From NCBI RefSeq assembly GCF_900116895.1, contig NZ_FPCF01000002.1:62001-126000 (forward strand): 64,000 nucleotides of DNA, given 5' to 3'. Numbering within the stretch: position 1 is the first letter of the stretch; every line of letters starts with the position of its first letter. This document shows, piece after piece, positions 1 to 10,535 of this stretch. The stretch is from Pseudidiomarina donghaiensis. GTDB lineage: Bacteria > Pseudomonadota > Gammaproteobacteria > Enterobacterales > Alteromonadaceae. The translations under genes and the position numbers were made by a program. The notes under the pieces were generated by a model. It had not been told where the DNA came from, ran no database searches, and worked only from the letters and a program-made list of their open reading frames with translations.

Positions 1-264
1 AGCTTTCAAACGACCGTTTTCGGCCATAATGCGAACAAAATTCTGGCCTTTATCGTCCAGTTGCTCACCACATACATTCATGAAAACTTCAATTTTCTTA
101 TCTAGCGTTTCAGCGCTACTCAAAAACATGGCCATAGTAGCGTCTTCTGCAACCGCAGTCGCAAACGCCAACATTTCGTGCCATTTCTCGATAGCGCCGT
201 TCTCTACTGCAAAATCAAAAGCTGCTTTTGCATAGGGGCGAGCAACCGTAGTCAATTCTGACAT
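1..264 (-). CDS. atpH: ATP synthase F1 subunit delta (partial)
   Basis: Delta subunit of the F1Fo ATP synthase, which holds the F1 head to the peripheral stalk. Only the N-terminal 88 codons are inside the window; the gene runs off the left edge. The N-terminus reads [19 protein letters not shown], and the pattern [11 protein letters not shown] is the family's usual opening helix. It follows atpF by 18 bases on the same strand, in the standard order I-B-E-F-H. The start is ATG at 264, which matches the family's usual start. Partial only because of the window edge. Confidence 0.95.
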   Translation of the reverse strand, partial: MSELTTVARPYAKAAFDFAVENGAIEKWHEMLAFATAVAEDATMAMFLSSAETLDKKIEVFMNVCGEQLDDKGQNFVRIMAENGRLKA

Positions 265-282
265 TTGCACAAACCCCTTTGG

Positions 283-753
283 TTAGAGTTCAGCGACCAG
301 TTTTTCAACAATGTCACTGTGAGCGTCTTTATCAATTTCACGCTCGATGATTTTGCTTGCACCAGCAACAGCCAATACAGCTACTTGCTTGCGCAATTCT
401 TCGCGTAAGCGATTGCGTTCAGCTTCAACTTCAGCATGACCAGCAGCAATAATTGCTTCGCGCTCGGTTTCGCCACGTTGTTTGCCTTCATCAACCGTTT
501 GCTCTGCGCGTTTTTTCGCTTGAGCAATGATTTCGGCAGCTTGAGCTTTCGCTTCTTTAAGTTCGTCAGCAATTTTTGCCTGAGCAAGCTCTAAGTCTTT
601 TTCGGCACGTTCGCCGGCTGCAAGACCATCAGCAATTTTTTTCTGACGAGCTTCAATCGCATTATTAAGCGGAGGCCATACGAACTTCATACAAAACAGT
701 ACGAAGACGATGAACGCGATTAATTCTCCGATCAGGGTCATGTTTATATTCAT
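283..753 (-). CDS. atpF: ATP synthase Fo subunit b
   Basis: Peripheral-stalk subunit of ATP synthase. The 156-residue protein has one N-terminal membrane helix (about residues 6-26, ending in the typical CMKFVWPP) followed by a long, highly charged, alanine-rich coiled coil that dimerises and reaches the F1 head. Length equals the E. coli subunit (156). The ATG at 753 follows a purine-rich stretch (GGAGGG on the minus strand) at suitable distance. It lies between atpE and atpH in the conserved operon. Confidence 0.97.
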   Translation of the reverse strand: MNINMTLIGELIAFIVFVLFCMKFVWPPLNNAIEARQKKIADGLAAGERAEKDLELAQAKIADELKEAKAQAAEIIAQAKKRAEQTVDEGKQRGETEREAIIAAGHAEVEAERNRLREELRKQVAVLAVAGASKIIEREIDKDAHSDIVEKLVAEL

Positions 754-800
754 TAACCCCCCCTCCTATAAGTTCTATCGTTCGAAAGTTGAATGGCTTA

Positions 801-1076
<276 letters not shown>

Positions 1077-1089
1077 TTAATACAAAAAA

Positions 1090-2359
<1,270 letters not shown>

Positions 2360-2432
2360 GGGCTAAAAACCTCGGCTAAAAGCCCGCGATAGTATAAAGA
2401 TTTGGCGTTGAATTGCAAACAAATTGGGACGG

Positions 2433-3335
2433 CTAGCTGTCGTGTTCTAATTGAAAATGCGTCAAGATGCCATCAAGCTCATCTAAACTACTGTAATTAA
2501 TCACGACTTTGCCTTTTCCTTTACGCCCGTGGTTGATAGCCACACTGGCACCAAGGCGTTCACTGATAAGCTTCTCAAGCCGCTGAATATCAGCATCTGG
2601 CTGGGGTTTTGCTGCTTTTTCTTTGGCGGGTTCTAATGCTTGGCGAACCAGTTTTTCGGCTTCTCGCACCGTCATGCCTTTGGCGGCAATTTGTCGTGCA
2701 ATTTCAGCTTGAGGTTCGCCTTCAAGCGCTAACAACAACTTGGCGTGCCCCAATTCAATGTCACCACGCTCAAGCAACGTCTTGGTTTCTTGCTGTAAGT
2801 TATTTAACCGCAATAAGTTGGTCACCGTTGCACGAGATTTACCTACGGCGTCAGCAACTTCTTGGTGAGTTAATTGAAACTCGGTGAGTAATCGTTGCAA
2901 GGCGGTGGCTTCTTCCATGGCGTTTAAGTCTTCACGCTGAATATTTTCAATCAGCGCGATAGCTACCGCGGCTTCATCGGGTACCGACTTAATTAAACAA
3001 GGAACCTCCGGCAAGCGCGCCATTTGTGCGGCACGCCAACGGCGCTCACCGGCAATAATTTCATACTTTTCATGGGCGACTTCGCGCACCACAATCGGTT
3101 GAATAATGCCTTGCGCCTTAATTGACGCAGCTAAGTCTTCAAGGGCCTCGGGGGTCATATCTTTACGGGGTTGGTATTTACCCGGCTGCAACCATTCAAT
3201 TGGCAACTTTTGCAGCTCACCTTTGGTGTAGTCAACTTCGGGCACGGTGTCGTGTTGTTCTTTGTCACGCGCCGTTTTGCTAGTTGTCAGTAACGCGTCT
3301 AAGCCGCGTCCAAGTCCTCGTTTTTTGGCAGACAT
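2433..3335 (-). CDS. parB: Chromosome partition protein ParB
   Basis: CTP-dependent DNA clamp that loads at parS and, with ParA, segregates the origin region. The 300-residue protein opens with KKRGLGRGLDALL, typical of chromosomal ParB. It has the GERRWRAA motif (ParB/Srx nucleotide-binding fold), a following ENIQREDLNAMEEA segment, a helix-turn-helix (around TEFQLTHQEVADAVGKSRAT) and a C-terminal dimer domain. ATG at 3335 is preceded by AAGGA ten bases away. It follows parA by 14 bases in the usual rsmG-parA-parB order. Confidence 0.96.
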   Translation of the reverse strand: MSAKKRGLGRGLDALLTTSKTARDKEQHDTVPEVDYTKGELQKLPIEWLQPGKYQPRKDMTPEALEDLAASIKAQGIIQPIVVREVAHEKYEIIAGERRWRAAQMARLPEVPCLIKSVPDEAAVAIALIENIQREDLNAMEEATALQRLLTEFQLTHQEVADAVGKSRATVTNLLRLNNLQQETKTLLERGDIELGHAKLLLALEGEPQAEIARQIAAKGMTVREAEKLVRQALEPAKEKAAKPQPDADIQRLEKLISERLGASVAINHGRKGKGKVVINYSSLDELDGILTHFQLEHDS

Positions 3336-3349
3336 AAAGCGTTTTTTCC

Positions 3350-4147
3350 TTAAGCTTCAGCCGCTGCTTCGGCCTTTTTTTGTTGTTCTGCGCGGCGAAT
3401 AAGTTCGCCTGCAAGCGCTAAGTAGGCTTTGGCACCAGCCGATGATTTATCATAGTACATGGCCGGAGCACCAAAACTAGGTGCCTCAGCAAGGCGCACG
3501 TTGCGTGGAATAACCGTGCGGTAAACTTTTTCGCCAAAATGCGTTTTCAATTGTTCTGAAACATCGTTCGCTAGGCGATTACGTGGGTCGTACATGGTAC
3601 GCAGAATACCTTCAATTGTTAAGCGCGGATTCACCGCTTCGGCTAGACGCTCAATGGTATCCATTAATGCAGTTAACCCTTCTAGCGCAAAATACTCACA
3701 CTGCATTGGCACGAGCACTGAGTCAGCAGCGGCCATGGCGTTAACCGTAAGCATGCTCAAACTTGGTGGGCAGTCGATAAAAATGAAATCGTAATCGTCA
3801 ACAACTGGCTTTAATGCTTGCGCTAAACGTTGCTCACGGGCAAATTCTTCCATCAGTTTAATATCAGCCGCGGTGGTATCGCTATTGGCGGCAATGAGGT
3901 GATATTTGCCATTGGTTTCGCGAATAATCACGTCTTTGGCAGGCTTTTGTTCAATCAACAGTTCGTAGGCGGTATTGTCCACGTCGTATTTATCAACGCC
4001 GCTACCCATGGTTGCGTTGCCTTGCGGATCAAGATCGATTAATAATACTTTGCGCCGTGTTGCCGCCATAGAGGCTGCTAAATTCACCGCTGTGGTGGTT
4101 TTCCCTACCCCACCTTTTTGATTCGCAACTGCAATAATTCTGCCCAC
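3350..4147 (-). CDS. parA: Chromosome partition ATPase ParA (Soj)
   Basis: Deviant-Walker ATPase that moves ParB-bound origins over the nucleoid. The deviant Walker A motif KGGVGKTT is at residues 11-18; the Walker B region reads FIFIDCPPSL. At 265 residues it is of normal length. The start is GTG at 4147, with GAGG seven bases upstream, and it begins only four bases after the rsmG stop, so the two are almost certainly cotranscribed. Closely packed with rsmG, mnmG and parB, as in many gammaproteobacteria. Confidence 0.96.
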   Translation of the reverse strand: MGRIIAVANQKGGVGKTTTAVNLAASMAATRRKVLLIDLDPQGNATMGSGVDKYDVDNTAYELLIEQKPAKDVIIRETNGKYHLIAANSDTTAADIKLMEEFAREQRLAQALKPVVDDYDFIFIDCPPSLSMLTVNAMAAADSVLVPMQCEYFALEGLTALMDTIERLAEAVNPRLTIEGILRTMYDPRNRLANDVSEQLKTHFGEKVYRTVIPRNVRLAEAPSFGAPAMYYDKSSAGAKAYLALAGELIRRAEQQKKAEAAAEA

Positions 4148-4151
4148 AGGA

Positions 4152-4772
4152 CTAACCTCTCGTTGTAATTATGGCCAAATGGCGTTCGCCATCGGCTTCG
4201 GGAACCTGTAATCGAATAATCTGTTCAACCTGATATTTTACTGGAATATCAGCTATTTCTGCTTCTGGGTAGACGCCTTTCAAGGCATAAAATTTGCCCT
4301 GATCATTCGGTAAATGCCCGCACCAATTCAGCATATCACTAAGCGAGGCAAAGGCTCTACTTATCACCCCATCAAATTTTAGGTCAGGTTGATAGTCTTC
4401 TACGCGGCTTTGCACAGCCGTTACATTCTTAAGGCCCAACTGATGACACACCTGGCGAATAAACCGAATGCGTTTGCCTAAGCTGTCTAACAACACAAAT
4501 TCTTGGTCAGGGGAGGCAATAGCCAGTGGCAAACCTGGTAAACCTGGGCCGGTGCCAACGTCTATGAAGCGTTGCCCCTGCAAGTGGGGTAATACCACCA
4601 AACTATCTAAAATATGGCGACTAAGCATCTGCTGTGGGTCACGCACAGAAGTTAGATTATAGGCTTTGTTCCATTTGTCCAACTGCTGAACCAAGGTGAC
4701 TAGCTGCTGTTGTTGATGCTCGTTAATATTCAGCGCGGTTTGCGCTAATAATTTTTGTAATTTTGTCAGCAT
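4152..4772 (-). CDS. rsmG: 16S rRNA (guanine-527-N7)-methyltransferase RsmG
   Basis: SAM-dependent methyltransferase (formerly GidB) acting on G527 of 16S rRNA. The SAM-binding loop [10 protein letters not shown] is at residues 71-80, and the upstream [10 protein letters not shown] and HILDSL segments are family hallmarks. 206 residues, the usual length. It begins three bases after the mnmG stop codon and is followed by parA, the widespread mnmG-rsmG-parA-parB order. Confidence 0.97.
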   Translation of the reverse strand: MLTKLQKLLAQTALNINEHQQQQLVTLVQQLDKWNKAYNLTSVRDPQQMLSRHILDSLVVLPHLQGQRFIDVGTGPGLPGLPLAIASPDQEFVLLDSLGKRIRFIRQVCHQLGLKNVTAVQSRVEDYQPDLKFDGVISRAFASLSDMLNWCGHLPNDQGKFYALKGVYPEAEIADIPVKYQVEQIIRLQVPEADGERHLAIITTRG

Positions 4773-4775
4773 GGT

Positions 4776-6677
4776 TTACGCGCTTTTCCGCAATAGGCCC
4801 TGTTTTTTCAAATGCACGAGCAACATAGAAATCGCCGCTGGTGTAATACCTGAAATGCGTGATGCTTTGCCCACCGTTTCAGGTTGGTGTTGATTTAACT
4901 TCGCCACCACTTCGTTCGACAGCCCCTTGATAGTGCCGTAATCGAAATTGAGCGGTAATTTGGTATTTTCATGACGTTGCTGCTTGGCGATTTCGTCTTG
5001 TTGGCGCGCAATATAACCCGCATATTTCGTTTGAATTTCAACTTGTTCAGCAGCTTTCTCGTCGGTTAAACCAGGGCCTATCGCGTTAATTTTCATTAAC
5101 TCGCTGTAGGTAATTTCTGGTCGACGCAATAATTCTTCAGCGTTTACTTCGCGTGTAATTGGCGTTTTAACCAATGCATTAACTTGTTCCACGGCGGGGT
5201 GATCTTTATGGATCCAAGTACCGCGCAACCGTTGTTGCTCTTGCTCAATCGATTCGAGTTTGTGTTCAAACGCCGCCCAGCGCATATCATCGACCAATCC
5301 TAATTGGCGGCCTTGCGCAGTCATGCGTATGTCCGCGTTGTCTTCGCGTAATAGCAAGCGGTATTCAGCACGTGAAGTAAACATGCGATACGGTTCTTTG
5401 GTGCCTAAGGTACTTAAGTCGTCAATGAGTACGCCCATGTACGACTGATCGCGCCGAGGCGCCCAACCGTCTTTGTCTTGTACTTGTAAGGCAGCATTGG
5501 TACCGGCCACCAAGCCTTGCGCACCGGCTTCTTCATAACCGGTGGTACCGTTAATTTGGCCAGCAAAAAACAACCCCTGAATATATTTAGTTTCTAAGGT
5601 TTGTTTGAGATCGCGCGGATCAAAAAAGTCATATTCAATGGCATAACCAGGGCGCGTTATATGCGCATTTTCAAAACCTCGAATAGAGCGTACTAACTCC
5701 ACTTGAACGTCAAATGGCAAACTTGTCGAAATACCATTTGGGTAAACTTCGTTCGTGGTTAAGCCTTCTGGTTCGACAAATATCTGATGCGAGTTTTTAT
5801 CGCTAAAGCGCATAACTTTGTCTTCAATGGAAGGACAGTAGCGTGGGCCAACGCCTTCAATTACGCCAGAATACATGGGCGATCGATCAAGCCCACCGTG
5901 AATAATTTGATGGGTACGTTCGTTGGTATGCGTTATCCAGCATGAAATTTGCTGCGGATGATCTGCTTGCGAGCCCATAAACGAAAATACCGGTGTTGGG
6001 GTATCGCCAGGCTGTTCTTGCATGACGCTAAAGTCGATCGTTTTGGCGTCAATACGCGGTGGCGTACCAGTTTTTAAGCGATCAACACGTAATGGCAACT
6101 CGCGTAAACGGCGCGCTAAATTGTTGGCTGGCGGATCACCTGCGCGGCCACCCTGATAATTATTTAAGCCAATATGAATTTGACCACCTAAAAACGTACC
6201 AACGGTTAATACCACTGTTTTGGCTGAAAACTTCAAACCCATTTGAGTTACAACACCAACCACGCGATCGTTTTCAACGATCAGATCGTCACATGCTTGC
6301 TGGAACAAACTCAAATTTGGTTGGTTTTCGAGCATATGGCGAATAGCTGCTTTGTACAAAGCGCGATCAGCTTGAGCGCGAGTTGCTCGAACCGCAGGGC
6401 CTTTCGAAGAATTCAATGTACGAAATTGAATACCGGCTTTGTCCGCCGCAATGGCCATAGCACCACCAAGCGCATCAATTTCCTTCACTAAATGGCCTTT
6501 ACCAATACCACCTATAGCTGGGTTGCAAGACATTTGCCCCAGTGTGTCAATGTTGTGCGTAAGCAACAAGGTGTTACAGCCCATGCGAGCTGATGCTAAT
6601 GCAGCTTCAGTGCCGGCATGTCCACCACCAATGACAATAACGTCATAATGCTGGTGGTAAGTATTGGTATTTGGCAT
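4776..6677 (-). CDS. mnmG: tRNA uridine-5-carboxymethylaminomethyl modification enzyme MnmG (GidA)
   Basis: FAD-dependent partner of MnmE that installs carboxymethylaminomethyl groups on U34 of several tRNAs. The FAD-binding dinucleotide fold GGGHAG is at residues 17-22, followed by the conserved [14 protein letters not shown] stretch and the [14 protein letters not shown] segment. 633 residues, close to E. coli (629). The ATG at 6677 opens next to oriC, as in Escherichia and Vibrio. Its partner mnmE lies about 52 kb away in this window rather than close by. Confidence 0.98.
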   Translation of the reverse strand: MPNTNTYHQHYDVIVIGGGHAGTEAALASARMGCNTLLLTHNIDTLGQMSCNPAIGGIGKGHLVKEIDALGGAMAIAADKAGIQFRTLNSSKGPAVRATRAQADRALYKAAIRHMLENQPNLSLFQQACDDLIVENDRVVGVVTQMGLKFSAKTVVLTVGTFLGGQIHIGLNNYQGGRAGDPPANNLARRLRELPLRVDRLKTGTPPRIDAKTIDFSVMQEQPGDTPTPVFSFMGSQADHPQQISCWITHTNERTHQIIHGGLDRSPMYSGVIEGVGPRYCPSIEDKVMRFSDKNSHQIFVEPEGLTTNEVYPNGISTSLPFDVQVELVRSIRGFENAHITRPGYAIEYDFFDPRDLKQTLETKYIQGLFFAGQINGTTGYEEAGAQGLVAGTNAALQVQDKDGWAPRRDQSYMGVLIDDLSTLGTKEPYRMFTSRAEYRLLLREDNADIRMTAQGRQLGLVDDMRWAAFEHKLESIEQEQQRLRGTWIHKDHPAVEQVNALVKTPITREVNAEELLRRPEITYSELMKINAIGPGLTDEKAAEQVEIQTKYAGYIARQQDEIAKQQRHENTKLPLNFDYGTIKGLSNEVVAKLNQHQPETVGKASRISGITPAAISMLLVHLKKQGLLRKSA

Positions 6678-7065
6678 ACAGTGCGATCCTAGAACGTCAG
6701 TGATGTCTTTAATAAAACGTAGCCGGATATTTTAACCTGAATTGGCTCAGATCAAAACGGTTAAATTTTAGTCGTGGTTTACGGGTTGTTTTTAAGTCAA
6801 CTGCTTAAGGATCTAAGTAAATAAATTAAGATCTTTTTTTTGATCTTTTTTATTACTCTTACTATTAGCTTTGGGAATTTTGTGGATAACCGAAGCTAAG
6901 CCATATCGGGTAAGGATCAAAACGATCCGCTAACATGTGATCAGATCATGATCCTTTCGGTGATCAACCAGTGGATAACTAGGCTACTTATACACAGGGT
7001 AAGTTATTCACAGAGTTATGCAGTGGGTATGTACAGGGTTCGTTTGATCTTATACATAGGATTAT
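6678..7065. other. oriC: Chromosomal replication origin (oriC)
   Basis: 388 bases without a gene between mnmG and mioC, the usual oriC position in enteric and Vibrio-type bacteria. It holds 12 GATC (Dam) sites, against one or two expected by chance. An AT-rich part with GATC-led repeats at about 6810-6866 is the likely unwinding element. DnaA boxes: TGTGGATAA at 6881-6889 (perfect), AGTGGATAA at 6970-6978, TTATACACA at 6988-6996, TTATTCACA at 7004-7012 and again at 7062-7070 (overlapping the mioC end), and a weaker TTATACATA at 7050-7058. Dam sites imply SeqA-type sequestration (inference). Confidence 0.95.
6810..6866. other. Probable DNA-unwinding element of oriC
   Basis: AT-rich stretch with three GATC-led repeats (GATC at 6810, 6830 and 6842), each followed by T- or A-rich sequence, resembling the 13-mer repeats on the left side of E. 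coli oriC. It lies on the mnmG side of the perfect DnaA box at 6881, the same arrangement as in E. coli. Function is inferred from position and composition. Confidence 0.7.
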
Positions 7066-7515
7066 TCACAAAGATTTGATGAAAGTTTCAAGCCATGTTG
7101 ATGATTTTTCATCCGGATCATCTTGTGACATATCTATTTCAAGGTGTGTGATCAGGCGTTTTGCACCTAATATCGCGAGCATTGCATCGCAATCACGCCC
7201 TGCTGCACAGTAGGTGTCATAGCAGCTGTCACCAACGGCGATAACGCCATATTTGAGCCTAGTTAAGCTGGGTTTGTGTTGATGTAACTCCTCAGCAAAG
7301 TCGAGCATACTATCGGCATAGTCACCTGCACCGTGGCTTGCAACGCAGCATAGCCACACAGAGTTAGGATTTAGAGCTTCAATAAGATTTGAATAATCAG
7401 GTTCATAATGCATGTTGGTGCTGTGACCGGCTTGCTGAAGTTGGTTGGCGAGTTGATCAGCTAAGTATTCGGTATTTCCAGATGTGGTTGCGACAAGAAT
7501 GTCGATAGCAGCCAT
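7066..7515 (-). CDS. mioC: Flavodoxin-like protein MioC
   Basis: FMN-binding short-chain flavodoxin, linked in E. coli to biotin synthase electron transfer and lying beside oriC. The phosphate-binding loop TTSGNT is at residues 10-15; the later SHGAGD and GVIAVGDSCYDTYC stretches match the FMN isoalloxazine-binding loops of the MioC group. 149 residues, against 147 in E. coli. The ATG at 7515 has AGGA upstream. The stop codon lies inside a DnaA box (7062-7070). In Vibrio the next gene is mnmE; here that place is taken by the diguanylate cyclase pair. Confidence 0.95.
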   Translation of the reverse strand: MAAIDILVATTSGNTEYLADQLANQLQQAGHSTNMHYEPDYSNLIEALNPNSVWLCCVASHGAGDYADSMLDFAEELHQHKPSLTRLKYGVIAVGDSCYDTYCAAGRDCDAMLAILGAKRLITHLEIDMSQDDPDEKSSTWLETFIKSL

Positions 7516-7549
7516 GGGGTTTGTTCCTACTTAATTGAATGCGAGAGCA

Positions 7550-8953
7550 TTAAACGGCAACGACAACTTTATTGCGACCTTTTTGTTTTGCTTCGCTAGT
7601 TGCTTGTTGTGCGCGTTGAATTGTTTCATCAAAGCTTTCACCGAATTGTACTTGCACCACGCCAAAGCTGCCACGAATTGGTAAAACTAATTCGTCAATA
7701 CGCAGTACAGGCATTTTGCGACGAATTTCTTCGGCGCGTTGTTGGGCCTGGGAAAGATCTAAGTTTGGCATAAAGACAATAAAGCGGTCGCCGCGATAGC
7801 GAGATAGAATTTCACTGTCACGTAACTCGGTTTTTAAAATAGCGGACAGCTGTTGTAATACTTTGTCACCGACGTCTTCGCCATACTCATTATTAATGAG
7901 CGCAAAGCGGTCAATGTCAAATAGCGCTAAGCTGTGATTTTGATTGGGTTTTGATGATTTGATTACTTGTTCTACTAAGGTTTTGGTTAGCCAGCGCGTA
8001 GGTAATTGCGTGAGCAAATCAAGCATGGCGAGTTCTTTGAGCGCATTGTTTTGCTGGGCTAAAGCGGGCACCGTAATTGCAAAATAAGCCATAAAGGCCA
8101 TAACAAATAACGCGAACTGGTACGTAATAGCTTGGTCGGTCACGTTAAATAAACCAACACCAAAGGCAATCACAGACGTTATGACTAATAAGCTTATTGA
8201 GGCGCGAGACGTACGTTCAGTAAATACAATCCACAATTGCGGAATAGCTAAAAAGAAAATGAAGTAAGCCACACCAGGGTGATCTATTGCATGGTCAAGC
8301 AGCATAATTGAAATGATAATCACGATAGCGAGGCTAAGCTTTACAATAAACGAAGCATAATTTGGGCTTAAACGTTTATCGTGTTCGAAGAATATTTCTA
8401 TCCACGATAATTTTTGACCGGTTAGCTTAGGTAGAATAATCGTCAATATTGGCGTCACCACAATGACACCAATCAGATCGCCTAGCCACCAAGCGAACCA
8501 ACCGTCAGCAATAATGTTTTGATAGTCATCGGTGGCATAGGCCCACACCAGTAATCCGGAAAATGTCGCGAACAACGCTGAAACTATAAAAATGACCAGT
8601 AAACCAATAATTTTTAGCGGCATTGGTTTTTGTACATAATGGCTCAGCCAAAAGCGCGCGGTTAATCCGCCGGCGCCATATGACAAGGTATGTACAAGAG
8701 AGAATAATAACGACGTTGCAAGATGAGTTGGGTCAAATCCATTTTCAAATTGTGTTTGAAAATGAAAAGAAACAAACCAAATACCGAAAAACACGGGAAA
8801 GAAACCGCGTTTACCCAGCACTAAAAACGCAGCAAATGAAACGCCGGCAGGCATATACCAGAGGCTGATAAACTCAGCGTAAGCCATTAGGTTTGAAGCA
8901 TAAAAAGAGCTCACCCAAAGCGCAAAAACGAAAACAAAGGTGCTGATTTTCAA
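7550..8953 (-). CDS. MASE1-GGDEF membrane protein with degenerate active site
   Basis: Membrane sensor with a C-terminal cyclase-type domain. Residues 1 to about 300 form a MASE1-like bundle of roughly eight membrane helices; residues 305-467 form a GGDEF domain. The motif reads RGDRF (387-391), so the catalytic acidic residue is replaced by Arg, and the inhibitory-site pattern RxxD reads RDSE. Loss of cyclase activity is likely; it may act as a c-di-GMP-independent or regulatory partner. TTG start at 8953 with AAGGA six bases upstream; the only nearby ATG is out of frame. It begins ten bases after its intact paralogue and is probably cotranscribed with it. Confidence 0.88.
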   Translation of the reverse strand: MKISTFVFVFALWVSSFYASNLMAYAEFISLWYMPAGVSFAAFLVLGKRGFFPVFFGIWFVSFHFQTQFENGFDPTHLATSLLFSLVHTLSYGAGGLTARFWLSHYVQKPMPLKIIGLLVIFIVSALFATFSGLLVWAYATDDYQNIIADGWFAWWLGDLIGVIVVTPILTIILPKLTGQKLSWIEIFFEHDKRLSPNYASFIVKLSLAIVIIISIMLLDHAIDHPGVAYFIFFLAIPQLWIVFTERTSRASISLLVITSVIAFGVGLFNVTDQAITYQFALFVMAFMAYFAITVPALAQQNNALKELAMLDLLTQLPTRWLTKTLVEQVIKSSKPNQNHSLALFDIDRFALINNEYGEDVGDKVLQQLSAILKTELRDSEILSRYRGDRFIVFMPNLDLSQAQQRAEEIRRKMPVLRIDELVLPIRGSFGVVQVQFGESFDETIQRAQQATSEAKQKGRNKVVVAV

Positions 8954-8962
8954 ACGCCATCC

Positions 8963-10372
8963 TTAAGTACGTGAGTACGTCTTTTGTTTTAGTAACTGTT
9001 TGTCTGCACGTTCTATTGCGAGTTTTAAGCTTTCTTCTGGCGCTATTTCTACTACGCCAAAACTACCTTGTATAACGAATGGGCGATCATGGTTGTTGGC
9101 TTGAGCTAATTCAAGCTTTATTCGTTCAACTATATTGGTTGCGCCTTGCAAATTTTCTTTCGCTAAAAGCAGAATAAACTCATCGCCACCATAACGCGCA
9201 AATAAGTCATTTTCTCGTAACGATTGTTGCACTATTTTTGCTGTGGTTACAAGCGCTTGGTCGCCAGCTGCATGGCCGAATGTGTCATTTATGGCTTTAA
9301 ATTTATCAAGGTCGAACAATACCAGTGAAATCGGATAATTTCGTTGGTCACTTAGTAGTCGTTTTGCTTGCTCAGCAAAGTGTTGACGATTGGCTATTTG
9401 AGTTAAGCCGTCGGTATTGCTGCGCTTTAATAAATAATTGTTGGTGGTAATTAAACTAGGTACGGCCATACCGAAATAAGCATTGGCACTAATGACACAA
9501 AGCGCGAATTGGTAGGTAATGGCGCTGGAGTTCATGTCTAAAATTTGAAACGACAGGGTAATAAAAATAGCTAATACGCTTAAACCAACACATTGGCGAG
9601 GAATACTTTCGGTGAACACAATCCACATTTGTGGAATACACAAAAAGAAAATGAAGTAAGCAAATTCGGGGTTTTCCAACCAAACATCGAGCATTAAGTG
9701 GATAGTCGTCAAACTTAATAAAACACCGAGTTTGAAAATAAATGGCGACCATGCACGTTTCGGTGATTTGTCATAGCGAAATGCAAAAAGACGGCTGTCA
9801 CGTTTAGCATCAGGCCAAATTCTTGCAAAAAGTAGGAGAAAAACAGGTGTTAGAATATAAACACCGGCGAGATCACCTATCCACCAAGGCAGCCATATTG
9901 CTGAATTAGCACTTTCAATTAGCATTTCAGTAGCATTGAGTGTGGCAATACTTAGAAATGTTGCCACTAAGGTGGTGATAAAAGCACAGAGCAAAAACGT
10001 CAGAGTTTTTTGCACGATTTGCAGGTGGTTAAAGTGACCGATAAAAAACCGACAAGCTATACCGCCGATGCCATAAACCACCACATGCACCAACGAAAAA
10101 GGAGCCGCTTTTGTTATCGCGTCGACAAGTTCAAGGGGTTCATTGGAAGAGAAATTCAGCCCGAAAGTCGTTATTAATGCAGCAATAAAAATGGGAAGGG
10201 CAGCCAGCCAACGAAACATAATAAAGGCTGCAAACGAAAGCCCTGCAGGAATAAACCACAAGCTAGCGTGAGCTTGATATTCCATCAGCCCAGACAAGTG
10301 CCACGTAATAATCCATAGTGCAAATAATAATGCAAACGGAAGTAGTGCGCGTCTCGCTATCAACTTAATCAT
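8963..10372 (-). CDS. MASE1-GGDEF diguanylate cyclase
   Basis: Likely makes cyclic di-GMP from two GTP. It has an N-terminal MASE1-like domain with about eight membrane helices (ASLWFIPAG near the start is typical) and a C-terminal GGDEF domain. The active-site motif GGDEF is intact (about residues 395-399 from the chosen start), the FDLDKFKAIND metal-binding segment is present, and a product-inhibition RxxD (REND) sits five residues before it. Start uncertain: ATG at 10372 was chosen; a TTG at 10411 would add 13 residues but lacks a ribosome site. Tandem paralogue of the downstream degenerate copy. The signal sensed is unknown. Confidence 0.88.
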   Translation of the reverse strand: MIKLIARRALLPFALLFALWIITWHLSGLMEYQAHASLWFIPAGLSFAAFIMFRWLAALPIFIAALITTFGLNFSSNEPLELVDAITKAAPFSLVHVVVYGIGGIACRFFIGHFNHLQIVQKTLTFLLCAFITTLVATFLSIATLNATEMLIESANSAIWLPWWIGDLAGVYILTPVFLLLFARIWPDAKRDSRLFAFRYDKSPKRAWSPFIFKLGVLLSLTTIHLMLDVWLENPEFAYFIFFLCIPQMWIVFTESIPRQCVGLSVLAIFITLSFQILDMNSSAITYQFALCVISANAYFGMAVPSLITTNNYLLKRSNTDGLTQIANRQHFAEQAKRLLSDQRNYPISLVLFDLDKFKAINDTFGHAAGDQALVTTAKIVQQSLRENDLFARYGGDEFILLLAKENLQGATNIVERIKLELAQANNHDRPFVIQGSFGVVEIAPEESLKLAIERADKQLLKQKTYSRT

Positions 10373-10535
10373 CCTTTTCAGTTGGTATCCTAACTTTAAG
10401 CCAGAATTCAAAACACGACAAATGGTTAATTTTCACGCCCAGTGCAATGGAGCACAAAGTGTATTCTTGCTACAGTACGCGGAATATTTTTTATCTAATC
10501 ATCTAAGTAATTAGAGAATTAACAGAGAATTAAAC

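Noticed and set aside
7516-7549. Possible mobile-element border next to mioC
   Set aside because: No terminal repeats, target-site duplication, integrase or tRNA gene is visible at either end of the inserted block.
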